DNA of 64,000 nt from Ignavibacteria bacterium UBA2360 (GCA_002344125.1 DDTQ01000011.1:186001-250000); one strand, 5' to 3'; positions 25,867-34,387 are shown, numbered from the stretch's first letter. Numbers and translations: made by a program. Notes: generated by a model not told the origin, from the letters alone.

Positions 25867-26146
25867 GTGAAACGTCAGACCTTCCTTCACTTCGTTAAGT
25901 AAGGCACGCGTGAAACAAGTGACATTTAACATTTTAGTTTATTTAGATTTATTTATTTGATTTGTTAGTTTTGCTACAGAATGTTTTAATTGCCACGACC
26001 TTCAGGTCGTGGATTCAATAATTTCGAAATATCCTGGCTTAAGCCCCAGCTTAATTATCGGCTAAAGCCGTATAATTTGGACTGCATCAACTGTGTTGAT
26101 GCTTTCTTTTTGATTATTTCTCCAGAAGCACTGACACAGTCAGTGC
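25867..26146. repeat. 374-bp gene-free gap (25853-26226) with at least six inverted repeats
   Basis: No gene seen. Elements: 25867-25916, bounded by direct copies of GTGAAAC (related to 31130-31203); 25993-26012, arms CCACGACC and GGTCGTGG with loop TTCA; 26036-26045, GGCTTAAGCC; 26059-26070, arms CGGC and GCCG; 26084-26102, arms GCATCAAC and GTTGATGC with loop TGT; 26128-26146, arms GCACTGAC and GTCAGTGC with loop ACA (TGT on the other strand). The last two share flanks and loop but differ in stem sequence in a base-paired manner. These look like REP-type elements. Confidence 0.75.
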
Positions 26147-26226
26147 ACTCCAAATAAGAACAAATACTACAGAATTTACCTTTGCGACTCTGCGCCTTTG
26201 CGGTTTGTTTTTATCTTTTGCCTTAA

Positions 26227-28416
26227 CTAGAATTGCAATCCCAGCCCCATATAAAACTGCCTTTTATTTGTTGTTACTATCTCCTCGCGTTTAGTGTAAT
26301 CGAAATTATATGTATAGTCATACAGATTCTTCTGATTCAGCAGATTATTTATCTGGAATACCGCTATTGCGAACCTGCCGAAGAGTGAAAATATGTACTG
26401 AAAGTTAACATCCATTCTCTGGTATGTTGGGAACCTACCGCTGTTTGTTTCAGCGTAAACCGGCTGGTAAAGATTCAGGTTCGGGTCATATACCCCGCCT
26501 GTAACAGGCGTAAACGGTTTGCCGGTTGAGACTCTATATGATAGCCCCGTTGTAATAACATCACTGATATTGTAACTTGCCACAAATGTTAAGTTATGCG
26601 TAATATCATAGTTTGCCGGTGATTCATTCTGCGCTTCATACTGGCTGCGTTTGGAATCAGTGTAGGCGTACGATATCCATGTAGAATATTTATTGGTAAT
26701 ACCTGATTTCAGGAATACATCAATCCCTTTTGCGTAACCTTTGCCGTTTGAATTATACAGAAAGCTGTTCTTATCGCGAAGGACAAGATCTTTGTACTCC
26801 TTGTAATACCCTTCAACCCTGAAAAGGAATATTCCTTCCATTTTGTTCAGTTCATAACCTAAGATATAATGAGTTGCCTGTTCAGGCTTCAGGTTATTAT
26901 TATCTGACTGCGCATAGTATTCTAACCTTGGGAACTGGTGATACAAACCAACCGCTCCGCGAAGCACCATATCTTTCGCGAATTTCCATCCCATTGAAAG
27001 CCTTGGATCAACAACAGTTTTTTTGGAAAGTGTATGGTTATCAACTCTAACACCCGGTATAATAAAAAATCTTTTAGCCGGCTTTATCTGGGCTTCAACG
27101 TATCCGCCAATTCTGCCTGTGTGGTTTAGAGAATTCACATCAAAGTAAGGGGCATTATTGCCAATTGCATAACTGTACTGCGGAACCCTGCCATCGAACC
27201 TGTCTTCATTGTATTCATACTCGCCGCCGGTGTTGATATCAACTCTTTTTGAAAGCTGATGAGTAACATCAAGCCTGTACTTGGCATAACGCTGCCATGA
27301 GTCAGTATTCAGCACACCATACAAAACATTATCTTTGTGATTGCTGTACGAAAGACCCATACTATAGTATGTCTTCGCGCCGAGTCCGGCTGAGTACTTC
27401 AGGTTACCGAATACAGTTTCTGAGCCCGAATTGAAGAATCCATCGTATGAAGGACTTGAATTCCTGATACCGATCTTATCTTTGCTGTAATCAAACACAG
27501 CTTTCAGGTTGCTGCTTTTAGAAGGTTTCCATGCCAACGATCCGCCTATTCCCCTAGCCAATGGGATGGGGTCATATCTATCTGTCAAATATCCGTTAAG
27601 TTTAAAATATGGTTCCAGTATTGTTTGCCCCGCATCAATTGTAGCGCCAAAATTCTTTTTTTGGTTAAGGTAAACACCGCTCATACCAACATTGGCAAGA
27701 CCAAGCCACAGGAAGCCTCCTGTACCCTGCGGCATTTCATAGGTTTTAAGATCAAGTACAGCCGAGAGTACATTTCCGAACTTAGCCGAAAATCCGCCGC
27801 TTGAAAAGTTTATGCCGCGCAATCCCCATGGATTAATTGTAGTGTATGAAGATGTATTAAAATCATCATCAAAAATAAACGGATTATATAAAGAAGCCTG
27901 GTCTAATATAGTAAGCACTTCGTTCGCGTCTCCGCCGCGCACTGTTATGCGGCTGCCTTCATCCACCTGGTTAGAACCCGGAAAGGTTGTTATAGCGCGG
28001 AAAAGATCGCCGTCGCTGCCGGGTATTCTGACAATTTCCAGGGGTGTGATTGTTACCTGTGAATTCTGACCTGAAGTATATGAACTTGCGGTTACAATTA
28101 TTTCTTCGGTTTCCACTACAGCTTTTTTGAGCTGTACGTTCAGTTCCATTGGCTTACCTGCTTCGATGTTCACGGTCTGCCGCTTTTCGTTGTAATCAAG
28201 GTAAGTAAATAAAAGATTCTGAACGCCTGTTTTGGAGGTTTCAAATTCATAGTAACCGGTTGAATCAGTTGTGGCGCCCTCAATAGTACCTTCTATTACC
28301 ACATTCGCGCCGAAAAGCGGCGTGTTCTTTTCACCTGTTATTTTACCTGATATCATTGCATCCTGCGCGAAAGCTGATACGGTCATTAAAAAAAATAGAG
28401 TAAGTAAATATTTCAT
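26227..28416 (-). CDS. TonB-dependent receptor with carboxypeptidase-like N-terminal domain
   Basis: 729 residues; signal peptide MKYLLTLFFLMTVSAFAQ. Residues about 20-105 are a CarboxypepD_reg-like domain (ISGKITGEKNTPLFGANVVIEGTIEG ... DSTGYYEF). A plug domain follows (ITVRGGDANEVLTILDQASLYNPF), then a 22-strand-type barrel ending with aromatic F (QFYMGLGLQF). It takes up an unknown ligand across the outer membrane, energised by TonB. No SusD-like partner is adjacent; it is shorter than SusC proteins. The 2TM gene starts 25 nt upstream in the same direction. Confidence 0.85.
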   Translation of the reverse strand: MKYLLTLFFLMTVSAFAQDAMISGKITGEKNTPLFGANVVIEGTIEGATTDSTGYYEFETSKTGVQNLLFTYLDYNEKRQTVNIEAGKPMELNVQLKKAVVETEEIIVTASSYTSGQNSQVTITPLEIVRIPGSDGDLFRAITTFPGSNQVDEGSRITVRGGDANEVLTILDQASLYNPFIFDDDFNTSSYTTINPWGLRGINFSSGGFSAKFGNVLSAVLDLKTYEMPQGTGGFLWLGLANVGMSGVYLNQKKNFGATIDAGQTILEPYFKLNGYLTDRYDPIPLARGIGGSLAWKPSKSSNLKAVFDYSKDKIGIRNSSPSYDGFFNSGSETVFGNLKYSAGLGAKTYYSMGLSYSNHKDNVLYGVLNTDSWQRYAKYRLDVTHQLSKRVDINTGGEYEYNEDRFDGRVPQYSYAIGNNAPYFDVNSLNHTGRIGGYVEAQIKPAKRFFIIPGVRVDNHTLSKKTVVDPRLSMGWKFAKDMVLRGAVGLYHQFPRLEYYAQSDNNNLKPEQATHYILGYELNKMEGIFLFRVEGYYKEYKDLVLRDKNSFLYNSNGKGYAKGIDVFLKSGITNKYSTWISYAYTDSKRSQYEAQNESPANYDITHNLTFVASYNISDVITTGLSYRVSTGKPFTPVTGGVYDPNLNLYQPVYAETNSGRFPTYQRMDVNFQYIFSLFGRFAIAVFQINNLLNQKNLYDYTYNFDYTKREEIVTTNKRQFYMGLGLQF

Positions 28417-28441
28417 TGCTGCTCCGTTTAAGATATTGTAT

Positions 28442-28741
28442 TTAGTTTTTATTTATCAGTTTATTGTATTCTTTTTCTCTCAGTGATTCCGGGTTACCTG
28501 AATACGCCGCTATGTAACTTATAGCAACGCCTATTCCCCAGCCTAAAGTTACAAATGCCGGCCATGGGAAGTCAAAGTCATTGTGCCTGATTGAATTAAA
28601 CAGCCATATCCCCCACAAAAATATATTAACTATAAAGTAAGTCAATAGGTGTTTTTTAAACTCTGCTCTTTTTTTAGCCAATTTCCAAAGCCGTTCGTCT
28701 CTTTGACCGGTGCCGGTAGTGATATTATTTTGATTATCCAT
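28442..28741 (-). CDS. 2TM domain protein
   Basis: 99 residues. Two transmembrane helices (HLLTYFIVNIFLWGIWLF and PAFVTLGWGIGVAISYIAAY) flanked by basic segments (LAKKRAEFKKH; SLREKEYNKLI) match the 2TM domain family, often linked to histidine kinases or found alone in Bacteroidota. Lies between the winged-helix regulator and the TonB receptor, all on the minus strand. Function unknown. Confidence 0.75.
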   Translation of the reverse strand: MDNQNNITTGTGQRDERLWKLAKKRAEFKKHLLTYFIVNIFLWGIWLFNSIRHNDFDFPWPAFVTLGWGIGVAISYIAAYSGNPESLREKEYNKLINKN

Positions 28742-28825
28742 GATTTTATTAGCTGAATTATAAGTTATGGTTATTTCTTCTGAAATTATTTATTGTTAAT
28801 TGTTCATTATTCATTGTTAATTGAC

Positions 28826-29122
28826 TCACCGTTTTATTATACTCTCCAGTTTTTTTATATAATCTTCAAATGCTTTTCTGCCAATCTCAGTTATCTTATA
28901 TCTTGTTATTGGCTTACGGTCAACAAATTCCTTTTTTACCGATATGTAGCTGTTATCTTCCAGTTTTTTCAAATGTACGCTAAGATTGCCGTCAGTAGCA
29001 TTTATCTTTTCACGGATAAATGTAAACTCAGCTTCATCAACGCTGATAAGCACAGCCATGATAGCAGTTCGAATGCGGGAGTGAATCACATCATCTATTT
29101 CGTGATAATTGAAGTCTGTCAT
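28826..29122 (-). CDS. Winged-helix transcriptional regulator
   Basis: 98 residues from the ATG at 29122, which overlaps the stop of the upstream membrane protein gene (TAATG). A longer open frame up to 29263 overlaps that gene and lacks domain character. The sequence (DVIHSRIRTAIMAVLISVDEAEFTFIREKINATDGNLSVHLKKLEDNSYISVKK ... PITRYKITEIGRKAFEDYI) is a clear winged-helix DNA-binding domain of the small MarR/ArsR-like type. No metal or ligand residues are obvious. It probably regulates its own operon; a 19-bp palindrome sits at the operon promoter (30963-30981). Confidence 0.85.
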   Translation of the reverse strand: MTDFNYHEIDDVIHSRIRTAIMAVLISVDEAEFTFIREKINATDGNLSVHLKKLEDNSYISVKKEFVDRKPITRYKITEIGRKAFEDYIKKLESIIKR

Positions 29123-29757
29123 TAGTAATTTAAAATAGATGCTTTCCACTTCCTGTGCAGTATTAATCCCGGTATTATCTGAAAGAATACGATCATTGCT
29201 GCAAAAATAATTATTGAATTTACCCCCGGAAAAATAAACATTAATAAAGAACCGGTCCACCATCCAAAAGTAATATATTTTAGCCAGCTTATCTGCTGAA
29301 TTGTTCCGCTGATATAATATACAGCCCCCAAAACAGCACTAAGTACCGGAAAGATATATATTGGATTATAAGCTCCCGAAAGAGTCCCGATAAAGCCGAA
29401 CATAAACATACACACACCTGATGTACCCCATAATGTACTCAGTAATCTGCCCGAAAATGTTTTCTCTTTTATATCTTTTTCTGTTCTTTTTACAATTATC
29501 ATTTCAATGAGTGACGCTGATATCATTGATATGAACCACAACATACCCTGGTAATTCATTGATATGTTACTTATCACCATCCAGTAATTTATCAACAGTG
29601 CAATTGTAACTATAACTCCCCAATATATGTAATGCCATCCTTTATCGGCAACTGCATTACGGCTATCCTGAACAATTTTTTTAATTATTAAGAGTTCATT
29701 TTCAGTTTGTGAAATTTTACTTATTCCTGATGGATCTGTGATATTTTCGTTATGCAC
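29122..29757 (-). CDS. Six-helix membrane protein, paralogue C of a tandem trio
   Basis: 211 residues. After a cytoplasmic N-terminus with ENELLIIKKIVQDSRNAVADKG come about six transmembrane helices. Shared with the two upstream genes: the N-terminal ELxxIxxIMxDSR block, a KxxxxKTFSG loop, and FGWWTGSLLMFIFPG near the C-terminus. The stop overlaps the regulator start, and its own start overlaps the stop of the upstream paralogue, showing translational coupling. No known family was recognised with certainty. Confidence 0.7.
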   Translation of the reverse strand: MHNENITDPSGISKISQTENELLIIKKIVQDSRNAVADKGWHYIYWGVIVTIALLINYWMVISNISMNYQGMLWFISMISASLIEMIIVKRTEKDIKEKTFSGRLLSTLWGTSGVCMFMFGFIGTLSGAYNPIYIFPVLSAVLGAVYYISGTIQQISWLKYITFGWWTGSLLMFIFPGVNSIIIFAAMIVFFQIIPGLILHRKWKASILNY

Positions 29758-30340
29758 TTTTGATCCTTTCTATCTTTGGCAGAAAAACCATAAAAACCAG
29801 CATTATTGCAAGAAACAGCAGGCAATGCATACTGGGAAAAAAGAAAAAGAATACCGCCCCTGCCCACCACACAAACGCAAACAGCTTAAGGCTCTTTAAC
29901 TGCTGAATTACTCCAACCAGATAGAAAGCCATACCTAACACAACTGAATCAATAGGTACAATATACACAGGTTTGAATACGCCAAAAAATCCCGAGGCAG
30001 CTGCAAAAATTACATTTGTTCCGCCTGCGGCGATCCCGATTGATGTCAGAATTTTTCCTGAAAAAGTTTTTACACGGATAGTCTTCTTTTCTTTCCTGGC
30101 GATCACAACAGATCCTGCCGTGCCTGTCAAAACCGCCGCCAGCCACAACAATCCGGTATATTCAATGCCTGTATTGAAAATTATCATAAAATAGTTTAAT
30201 AGTATTGCGGGAGCCATTACCAAAGTCCAGAATGTACCCTGCTTACCCGTTTCATAAACGGCTTTCCTGCTGTCTTCCATGACCTTTCTTATCAGGGAAA
30301 GTTCAAGCTCTGCCTGCTGTTTGTTTAAGTTAGGCTGCAT
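29750..30340 (-). CDS. Six-helix membrane protein, paralogue B of a tandem trio
   Basis: 196 residues. N-terminal QAELELSLIRKVMEDSRKAVYETG, then about six transmembrane helices, a RKEKKTIRVKTFSGK loop and FVWWAGAVFFFFFPS near the end. It overlaps both neighbours by 8 and 11 nt, typical of a tight operon. Paralogous to the genes on either side; role unknown. Confidence 0.7.
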   Translation of the reverse strand: MQPNLNKQQAELELSLIRKVMEDSRKAVYETGKQGTFWTLVMAPAILLNYFMIIFNTGIEYTGLLWLAAVLTGTAGSVVIARKEKKTIRVKTFSGKILTSIGIAAGGTNVIFAAASGFFGVFKPVYIVPIDSVVLGMAFYLVGVIQQLKSLKLFAFVWWAGAVFFFFFPSMHCLLFLAIMLVFMVFLPKIERIKSA

Positions 30341-30929
30341 TGATCTCCTTCTTCCATTTATTGTACATCATATAGCCGGGCAATACCTGCATCAGGATTA
30401 TCATTATTGCAAACAGCAGAAGCGTATGAGGTGAGTGCCAGAAAAACATTACAAGCGCTCCCGCCCACCAGCCAAAACTAAGGTAGCGGAAAGTTTTATC
30501 GTTATAAATAACACCGCTTACAAAAAACGCTGCGGCAAGTACACATGCCATCAGCGGAGAAATTCCCATTCCTTTTACAAGTCCGGTATAAGATCCCACA
30601 AAACCAATTATCGTCATAGTAATTCCCGCGGATCCCCAAATAGCCCCTGCGACCTTTTCTGCAAATGAAACAGACTTACGAACTTTCTTTTCCCTGCGAA
30701 GCTGAAATATGGTTATCAACCACCCAAGGCCAATTAATGCGAACCAGGCTATACTCGTGATGTTCCATTCAATATAGCCCAGTACAGATAGATACGAAGA
30801 TATTAATCCCAACGCTACCAAAAAGCCCCATAGAATAAAGCCGGTCCCATCATCAACCATAATACGGCGGCTATCTTCCATAATGCGTTTAATCTCCGAA
30901 AGTTCTAGTTCTGCCTGTTTTGTATCCAT
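30330..30929 (-). CDS. Six-helix membrane protein, paralogue A of a tandem trio (first gene of operon)
   Basis: 199 residues. N-terminal QAELELSEIKRIMEDSRRIMVDDGTGFILWG, about six transmembrane helices, loop RREKKVRKSVSFAEK, and FGWWAGALVMFFWHS near the end. It heads the operon of three paralogues and a winged-helix regulator, behind the promoter at 30989-31017. Repeated paralogues suggest a hetero-oligomeric membrane complex, but this is inference. Confidence 0.7.
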   Translation of the reverse strand: MDTKQAELELSEIKRIMEDSRRIMVDDGTGFILWGFLVALGLISSYLSVLGYIEWNITSIAWFALIGLGWLITIFQLRREKKVRKSVSFAEKVAGAIWGSAGITMTIIGFVGSYTGLVKGMGISPLMACVLAAAFFVSGVIYNDKTFRYLSFGWWAGALVMFFWHSPHTLLLFAIMIILMQVLPGYMMYNKWKKEINAA

Positions 30930-30962
30930 TATCTAAGAATTGGTTATTTATTGACAAATATC

Positions 30963-30981
30963 TACTTTAATTTTTAAAGTA
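30963..30981. promoter_or_regulatory. Candidate operator: 19-bp perfect inverted repeat
   Basis: Arms TACTTTAA and TTAAAGTA separated by three bases. It lies immediately downstream of the -10 element at 30989-30994, covering the expected transcription start and first bases of the transcript of the membrane-trio/regulator operon. The position fits repression by the winged-helix protein encoded last in the operon. Confidence 0.6.
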
Positions 30982-30988
30982 CTTTACA

Positions 30989-31017
30989 AATATATATCAG
31001 AGATTGGATTTTGTCAA
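30989..31017 (-). promoter_or_regulatory. Promoter of the membrane-trio/regulator operon
   Basis: On the minus strand TTGACA (31017-31012) is followed after exactly 17 bases by TATATT (30994-30989). The -10 region read as TATATTTG also fits the TAnnTTTG element of Bacteroidota. The first gene begins at 30929. Confidence 0.65.
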
Positions 31018-31048
31018 TAAGTATTTTCATAAGTACGTGTTATTTAAC

Positions 31049-31084
31049 AAAAAAGGCACCCGGTTTTCCGGATGCCTTTTGTTT
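31049..31084 (-). terminator. Rho-independent terminator of the membrane pyrophosphatase gene
   Basis: Stem arms AAAGGCATCCGG and CCGGGTGCCTTT read on the minus strand, loop AAAA, followed by TTTGTT. It lies beyond the palindromic element at 31130-31203. Confidence 0.75.
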
Positions 31085-31129
31085 TATCTGAAATTCTGCT
31101 TCTTAATTGATCAACATTATAAATCTAAC

Positions 31130-31203
31130 GTTTCACACCTGCCTTACTGAGCTTCAGCGCCTGCCTGCCGTAACGGCAATTCAGGCAGGAAGGAAGGTTT
31201 CAC
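31130..31203. repeat. GTGAAAC-bounded palindromic element
   Basis: Bounded by GTTTCAC at both ends (31130-31136 and 31197-31203), so direct copies of GTGAAAC on the minus strand. Inside is a stem with arms CCTGCCTG and CAGGCAGG (31160-31189). CCTTCCTTC and AGTAAGGCA blocks are shared in order with the 50-bp element at 25867-25916. It begins 4 nt after the hppA stop codon. Confidence 0.7.
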
Positions 31204-31206
31204 ATA

Positions 31207-33603
31207 TTACGCCTTTGCGGTAATTCTCATTTTGTAGAATGAACGCCATACAAAATAGATCGCAACAAGGAAGAAGAACAATCCAACATACGGCGCTGTC
31301 GCGCGGAAGGATTCTGTGATAGCCATCTCCATCGCAAGCAGACCGAAGAGCGTAGTGAATTTAATAATAGGATTAAGTGCAACTGATGATGTATCCTTGA
31401 ACGGATCACCAACTGTATCGCCAACAACCGTCGCGTCATGCAACGGTGTGTTCTTTTCTTTCAGGTCAACTTCAACCACTTTCTTCGCGTTATCCCATGC
31501 ACCGCCGGCATTAGCCATAAACATCGCCTGGAAGAGACCGAATACCGCTATTGAAATGAGGAAGCTGATAAAGAATGAAACAGGCTCATTTGTTTTGCCG
31601 GGCGCAGAAAAGAACGCGAAGGCCAGAGCGAATGAAAAGATCGCGATAAATATGTTGAACATACCTGTCTGCGCGTACTGTGTACATATCTTAACAACTT
31701 CCTTTGATTTTTCAGTGGAAGCGCTCATGCTGGCGCTTTCATCAAGATTGATATTCTTCTTAATGTACTCAACCGCTCTGTATGCGCCTGTTGTAACAGC
31801 CTGTGTTGAGGCTCCTGTGAACCAGTAAATTACAGCGCCGCCGCAAATGAACCCTAAAATTGAATACGGGTTGAGCAGGCTTAATACTGCCTCCGGCTGA
31901 ATGCCGAGAGTATTTTTTATCACAAGGATAAGTGAAAATATCATTGTTGTTGCGCCTACAACCGCTGTACCTATAAGTACCGGTTTGGCCGTTGCCTTAA
32001 ATGTATTACCCGCGCCGTCATTGGCTTCGAGGTAATGTTTTGCTTTTTCAAAATCAGGTTTGAACCCGAAATCTCTCTGTATCTCCTCAGAAATACCGGG
32101 TTTTGATTCAATAAGTGATAACTCATAAATTGACTGCGCGTTATCTGTTACCGGTCCGTAACTATCAACCGCTATTGTAACCGGACCCATACCAAGCATA
32201 CCGAAAGCTACCAGACCAAATGCGAAGATCGAAGCGTAAGCCGGTATCATTGCCCCGGGGATTGAAAGCGATGCGAAATAAGCTATTAACATCAGGATGA
32301 AGAATACCATTCCTGTCCAGAACGCTGAAAAGTTACCTGCTACAAGTCCTGAAAGTATTGTAAGCGATGAACCGCCCTCCCGGGAAGCTGTTACCACTTC
32401 GTTTACATGTTTACTCTTTGGTGAGGTGAAAATTTTCGTGAACTCCGGTATAAGCGCGGCTCCAAGCGTACCGCAGCTGATAATTATAGAAAGCGTCATC
32501 CATAAATTATCCGGCAGGTGTCCTATCATTACTTTACTGATAACAAATGTAACTATGATGGAAAATATTGATGTTATCCAAACAAGTGATGTTAAAGGTT
32601 TTTCAAAATCTATATCTTCATCTTTGCCGTATTTGGCTTTAGCCCAGATACCGTTAATATAAAATGAACCAATTGAAGTAATGATCATGAGAATTCTCAT
32701 TACAAAGATCCATGTCAGCAATTCAGTCTGGAACATTACATCAGGGATAGCGAGAACTATAAAGCTGATAAGCGCAACGCCGGTTACGCCGTAAGTTTCA
32801 AAACCATCAGCGGTCGGACCAACGGAATCACCTGCATTATCACCGGTACAATCCGCAATAACGCCCGGGTTACGGGGATCATCTTCTTTAATTTTGAATA
32901 CAATTTTCATTAAGTCAGAACCAATATCAGCGATCTTGGTAAAGATACCGCCCGCTATTCTTAATGCTGAAGCGCCGAGTGATTCACCAATTGCGAAGCC
33001 TATGAAGCTTGCGCCTGCGTATTCACGGGGAACGAACAGCAAAATGATTAACATCATAATAAGCTCAACGCAGATAAGCATTACACCAATACTCATACCT
33101 GCATCAAGTGGAATATTTAAAAGTTTTATAGGCTTTTTTTCAAGGGAAGCAAACGCCATACGGCTGTTTGCGAGAGTGTTCATTCTGATACCGAATTTGG
33201 CAACACCATATGAACCAAGTATACCGATAATTGTCCACATTAGGATCAAGCTTACACCCAAAATTCCGGTATGATTTAATACGCCAAAATAAAATCCGAT
33301 ACATACGCCAATAATAACAAAGAGTATCGCGATGAATTTACCCTGCTGGCTTAAATAAGTTTTGCAGGTTTCGTAAATTATCTGCGCCACATCAAGCATT
33401 GATTGGTGCGCCCTTAATTTTTTTACCTTAAGGAACTGAATTATACCGAACAAAAGTCCGATAGCGCAGACTGCTATCCCGATAAGCAGCAGGTTATTCT
33501 GGCTTGCGCTTAATTCGGGTATCTTAAGATCAGCTTCGCTTGCGAAAGCGGTCACCGAGCTTAGCAGAAATAACAGAGTACTTAGTATTATGTTTTTCTT
33601 CAT
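31207..33603 (-). CDS. hppA: Membrane-bound ion-translocating pyrophosphatase
   Basis: 798 residues, about 16 transmembrane helices. It hydrolyses PPi to pump H+ and/or Na+ across the inner membrane. Family motifs are visible: DDPRNPGVIADCTGDNAGDSVG, MANAGGAWDNAKK, and HDATVVGDTVGDPFKDTSS near the C-terminus. An N-terminal signal-like helix (to about residue 22) adds length. The site that distinguishes K+-dependent from K+-independent enzymes reads GNTFKATAK with Lys536, the K+-independent type. Together with PPDK it implies active use of PPi. Ion specificity cannot be fixed from sequence here. Confidence 0.93.
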   Translation of the reverse strand: MKKNIILSTLLFLLSSVTAFASEADLKIPELSASQNNLLLIGIAVCAIGLLFGIIQFLKVKKLRAHQSMLDVAQIIYETCKTYLSQQGKFIAILFVIIGVCIGFYFGVLNHTGILGVSLILMWTIIGILGSYGVAKFGIRMNTLANSRMAFASLEKKPIKLLNIPLDAGMSIGVMLICVELIMMLIILLFVPREYAGASFIGFAIGESLGASALRIAGGIFTKIADIGSDLMKIVFKIKEDDPRNPGVIADCTGDNAGDSVGPTADGFETYGVTGVALISFIVLAIPDVMFQTELLTWIFVMRILMIITSIGSFYINGIWAKAKYGKDEDIDFEKPLTSLVWITSIFSIIVTFVISKVMIGHLPDNLWMTLSIIISCGTLGAALIPEFTKIFTSPKSKHVNEVVTASREGGSSLTILSGLVAGNFSAFWTGMVFFILMLIAYFASLSIPGAMIPAYASIFAFGLVAFGMLGMGPVTIAVDSYGPVTDNAQSIYELSLIESKPGISEEIQRDFGFKPDFEKAKHYLEANDGAGNTFKATAKPVLIGTAVVGATTMIFSLILVIKNTLGIQPEAVLSLLNPYSILGFICGGAVIYWFTGASTQAVTTGAYRAVEYIKKNINLDESASMSASTEKSKEVVKICTQYAQTGMFNIFIAIFSFALAFAFFSAPGKTNEPVSFFISFLISIAVFGLFQAMFMANAGGAWDNAKKVVEVDLKEKNTPLHDATVVGDTVGDPFKDTSSVALNPIIKFTTLFGLLAMEMAITESFRATAPYVGLFFFLVAIYFVWRSFYKMRITAKA

Positions 33604-33611
33604 ATAGTTAT

Positions 33612-34286
33612 TTAGTTTGTATTATTCTCATTTTCACTATCTGTGCTGCCTTTTTGTTGAGTGTCTTCGGTTGGTTTCTCAGATACATTCCCGTTGAAAC
33701 GGTTCATTGTATCTTTTATTCCATGCTCTATAAAATTCAATACGGCTTTTTTTGCCGTTTCAATAGATATCGCCAGAGTTTCATATTCGTTTTCTTCAAA
33801 ATCCGAAAGAACAAAATCCGCCAGAGAAAATCCTTCTGCCGCGCGTAATTTTTCGAATTCATTGCCGGCTTTGATACCTACTCTCAGCCGCGAAATTTCA
33901 CCTGTACCCATTTCATACATCACGGATTTTATTCCGTTTTGCCCGCCATCAGAACCGTTTGGGCGAAGCCTCAATACACCCAGATCTATATTTACATCAT
34001 CGTAAACTATAAGGATGTTCTCCATCGAAATTTCATACCTATCGTAGAATTCTTTTACAGCCTTGCCGCTCAGGTTCATGAATGTCAGCGGTTTCATCAG
34101 AACAACCTGGTCTGTTCTACCCTGTGAATCAATATGATCAATAACTGCGTAAAGGTAATTGTCTTCAAACTCAAAACTTTCTATTTTAAAGAACTCTGCT
34201 AACTTATCTATAACAAAAAACCCGGCATTGTGCCTTGTGTTATGATACCTGGCTCCCGGGTTTCCTAATCCAACTATTAAATACAA
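33612..34286 (-). CDS. pth: Peptidyl-tRNA hydrolase
   Basis: 224 residues. Releases peptides from prematurely dropped peptidyl-tRNA in the cytoplasm. Motifs: LIVGLGNPGARYHNTRHNAGF with catalytic His19, LMKPLTFMNLSGKAV, IVYDDVNIDLGVLRLRPNGSDGGQNGIKS. A hydrophilic tail of about 30 residues (after FIEHGIKDTMNRF) extends past the usual end. The gene follows rplY, a very common bacterial pairing, 101 nt apart. Confidence 0.95.
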   Translation of the reverse strand: MYLIVGLGNPGARYHNTRHNAGFFVIDKLAEFFKIESFEFEDNYLYAVIDHIDSQGRTDQVVLMKPLTFMNLSGKAVKEFYDRYEISMENILIVYDDVNIDLGVLRLRPNGSDGGQNGIKSVMYEMGTGEISRLRVGIKAGNEFEKLRAAEGFSLADFVLSDFEENEYETLAISIETAKKAVLNFIEHGIKDTMNRFNGNVSEKPTEDTQQKGSTDSENENNTN

Positions 34287-34387
34287 ATTTCAATTTCCAA
34301 TTATCAATTTTCAATTAACAAGAATGAAAAGCGTTTCCGGAAATACAACAATTGTTCATTGCTAATTGCTCATTGTACATTGAAGAA

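Noticed and set aside
29123..29263. Longer N-terminus for the winged-helix regulator
   Set aside because: The extra 47 residues overlap the membrane protein gene in another frame; the ATG at 29122 gives the complete domain and TAATG coupling.
31316..31828. Plus-strand frame opposite hppA
   Set aside because: Antisense shadow of a conserved membrane pyrophosphatase.
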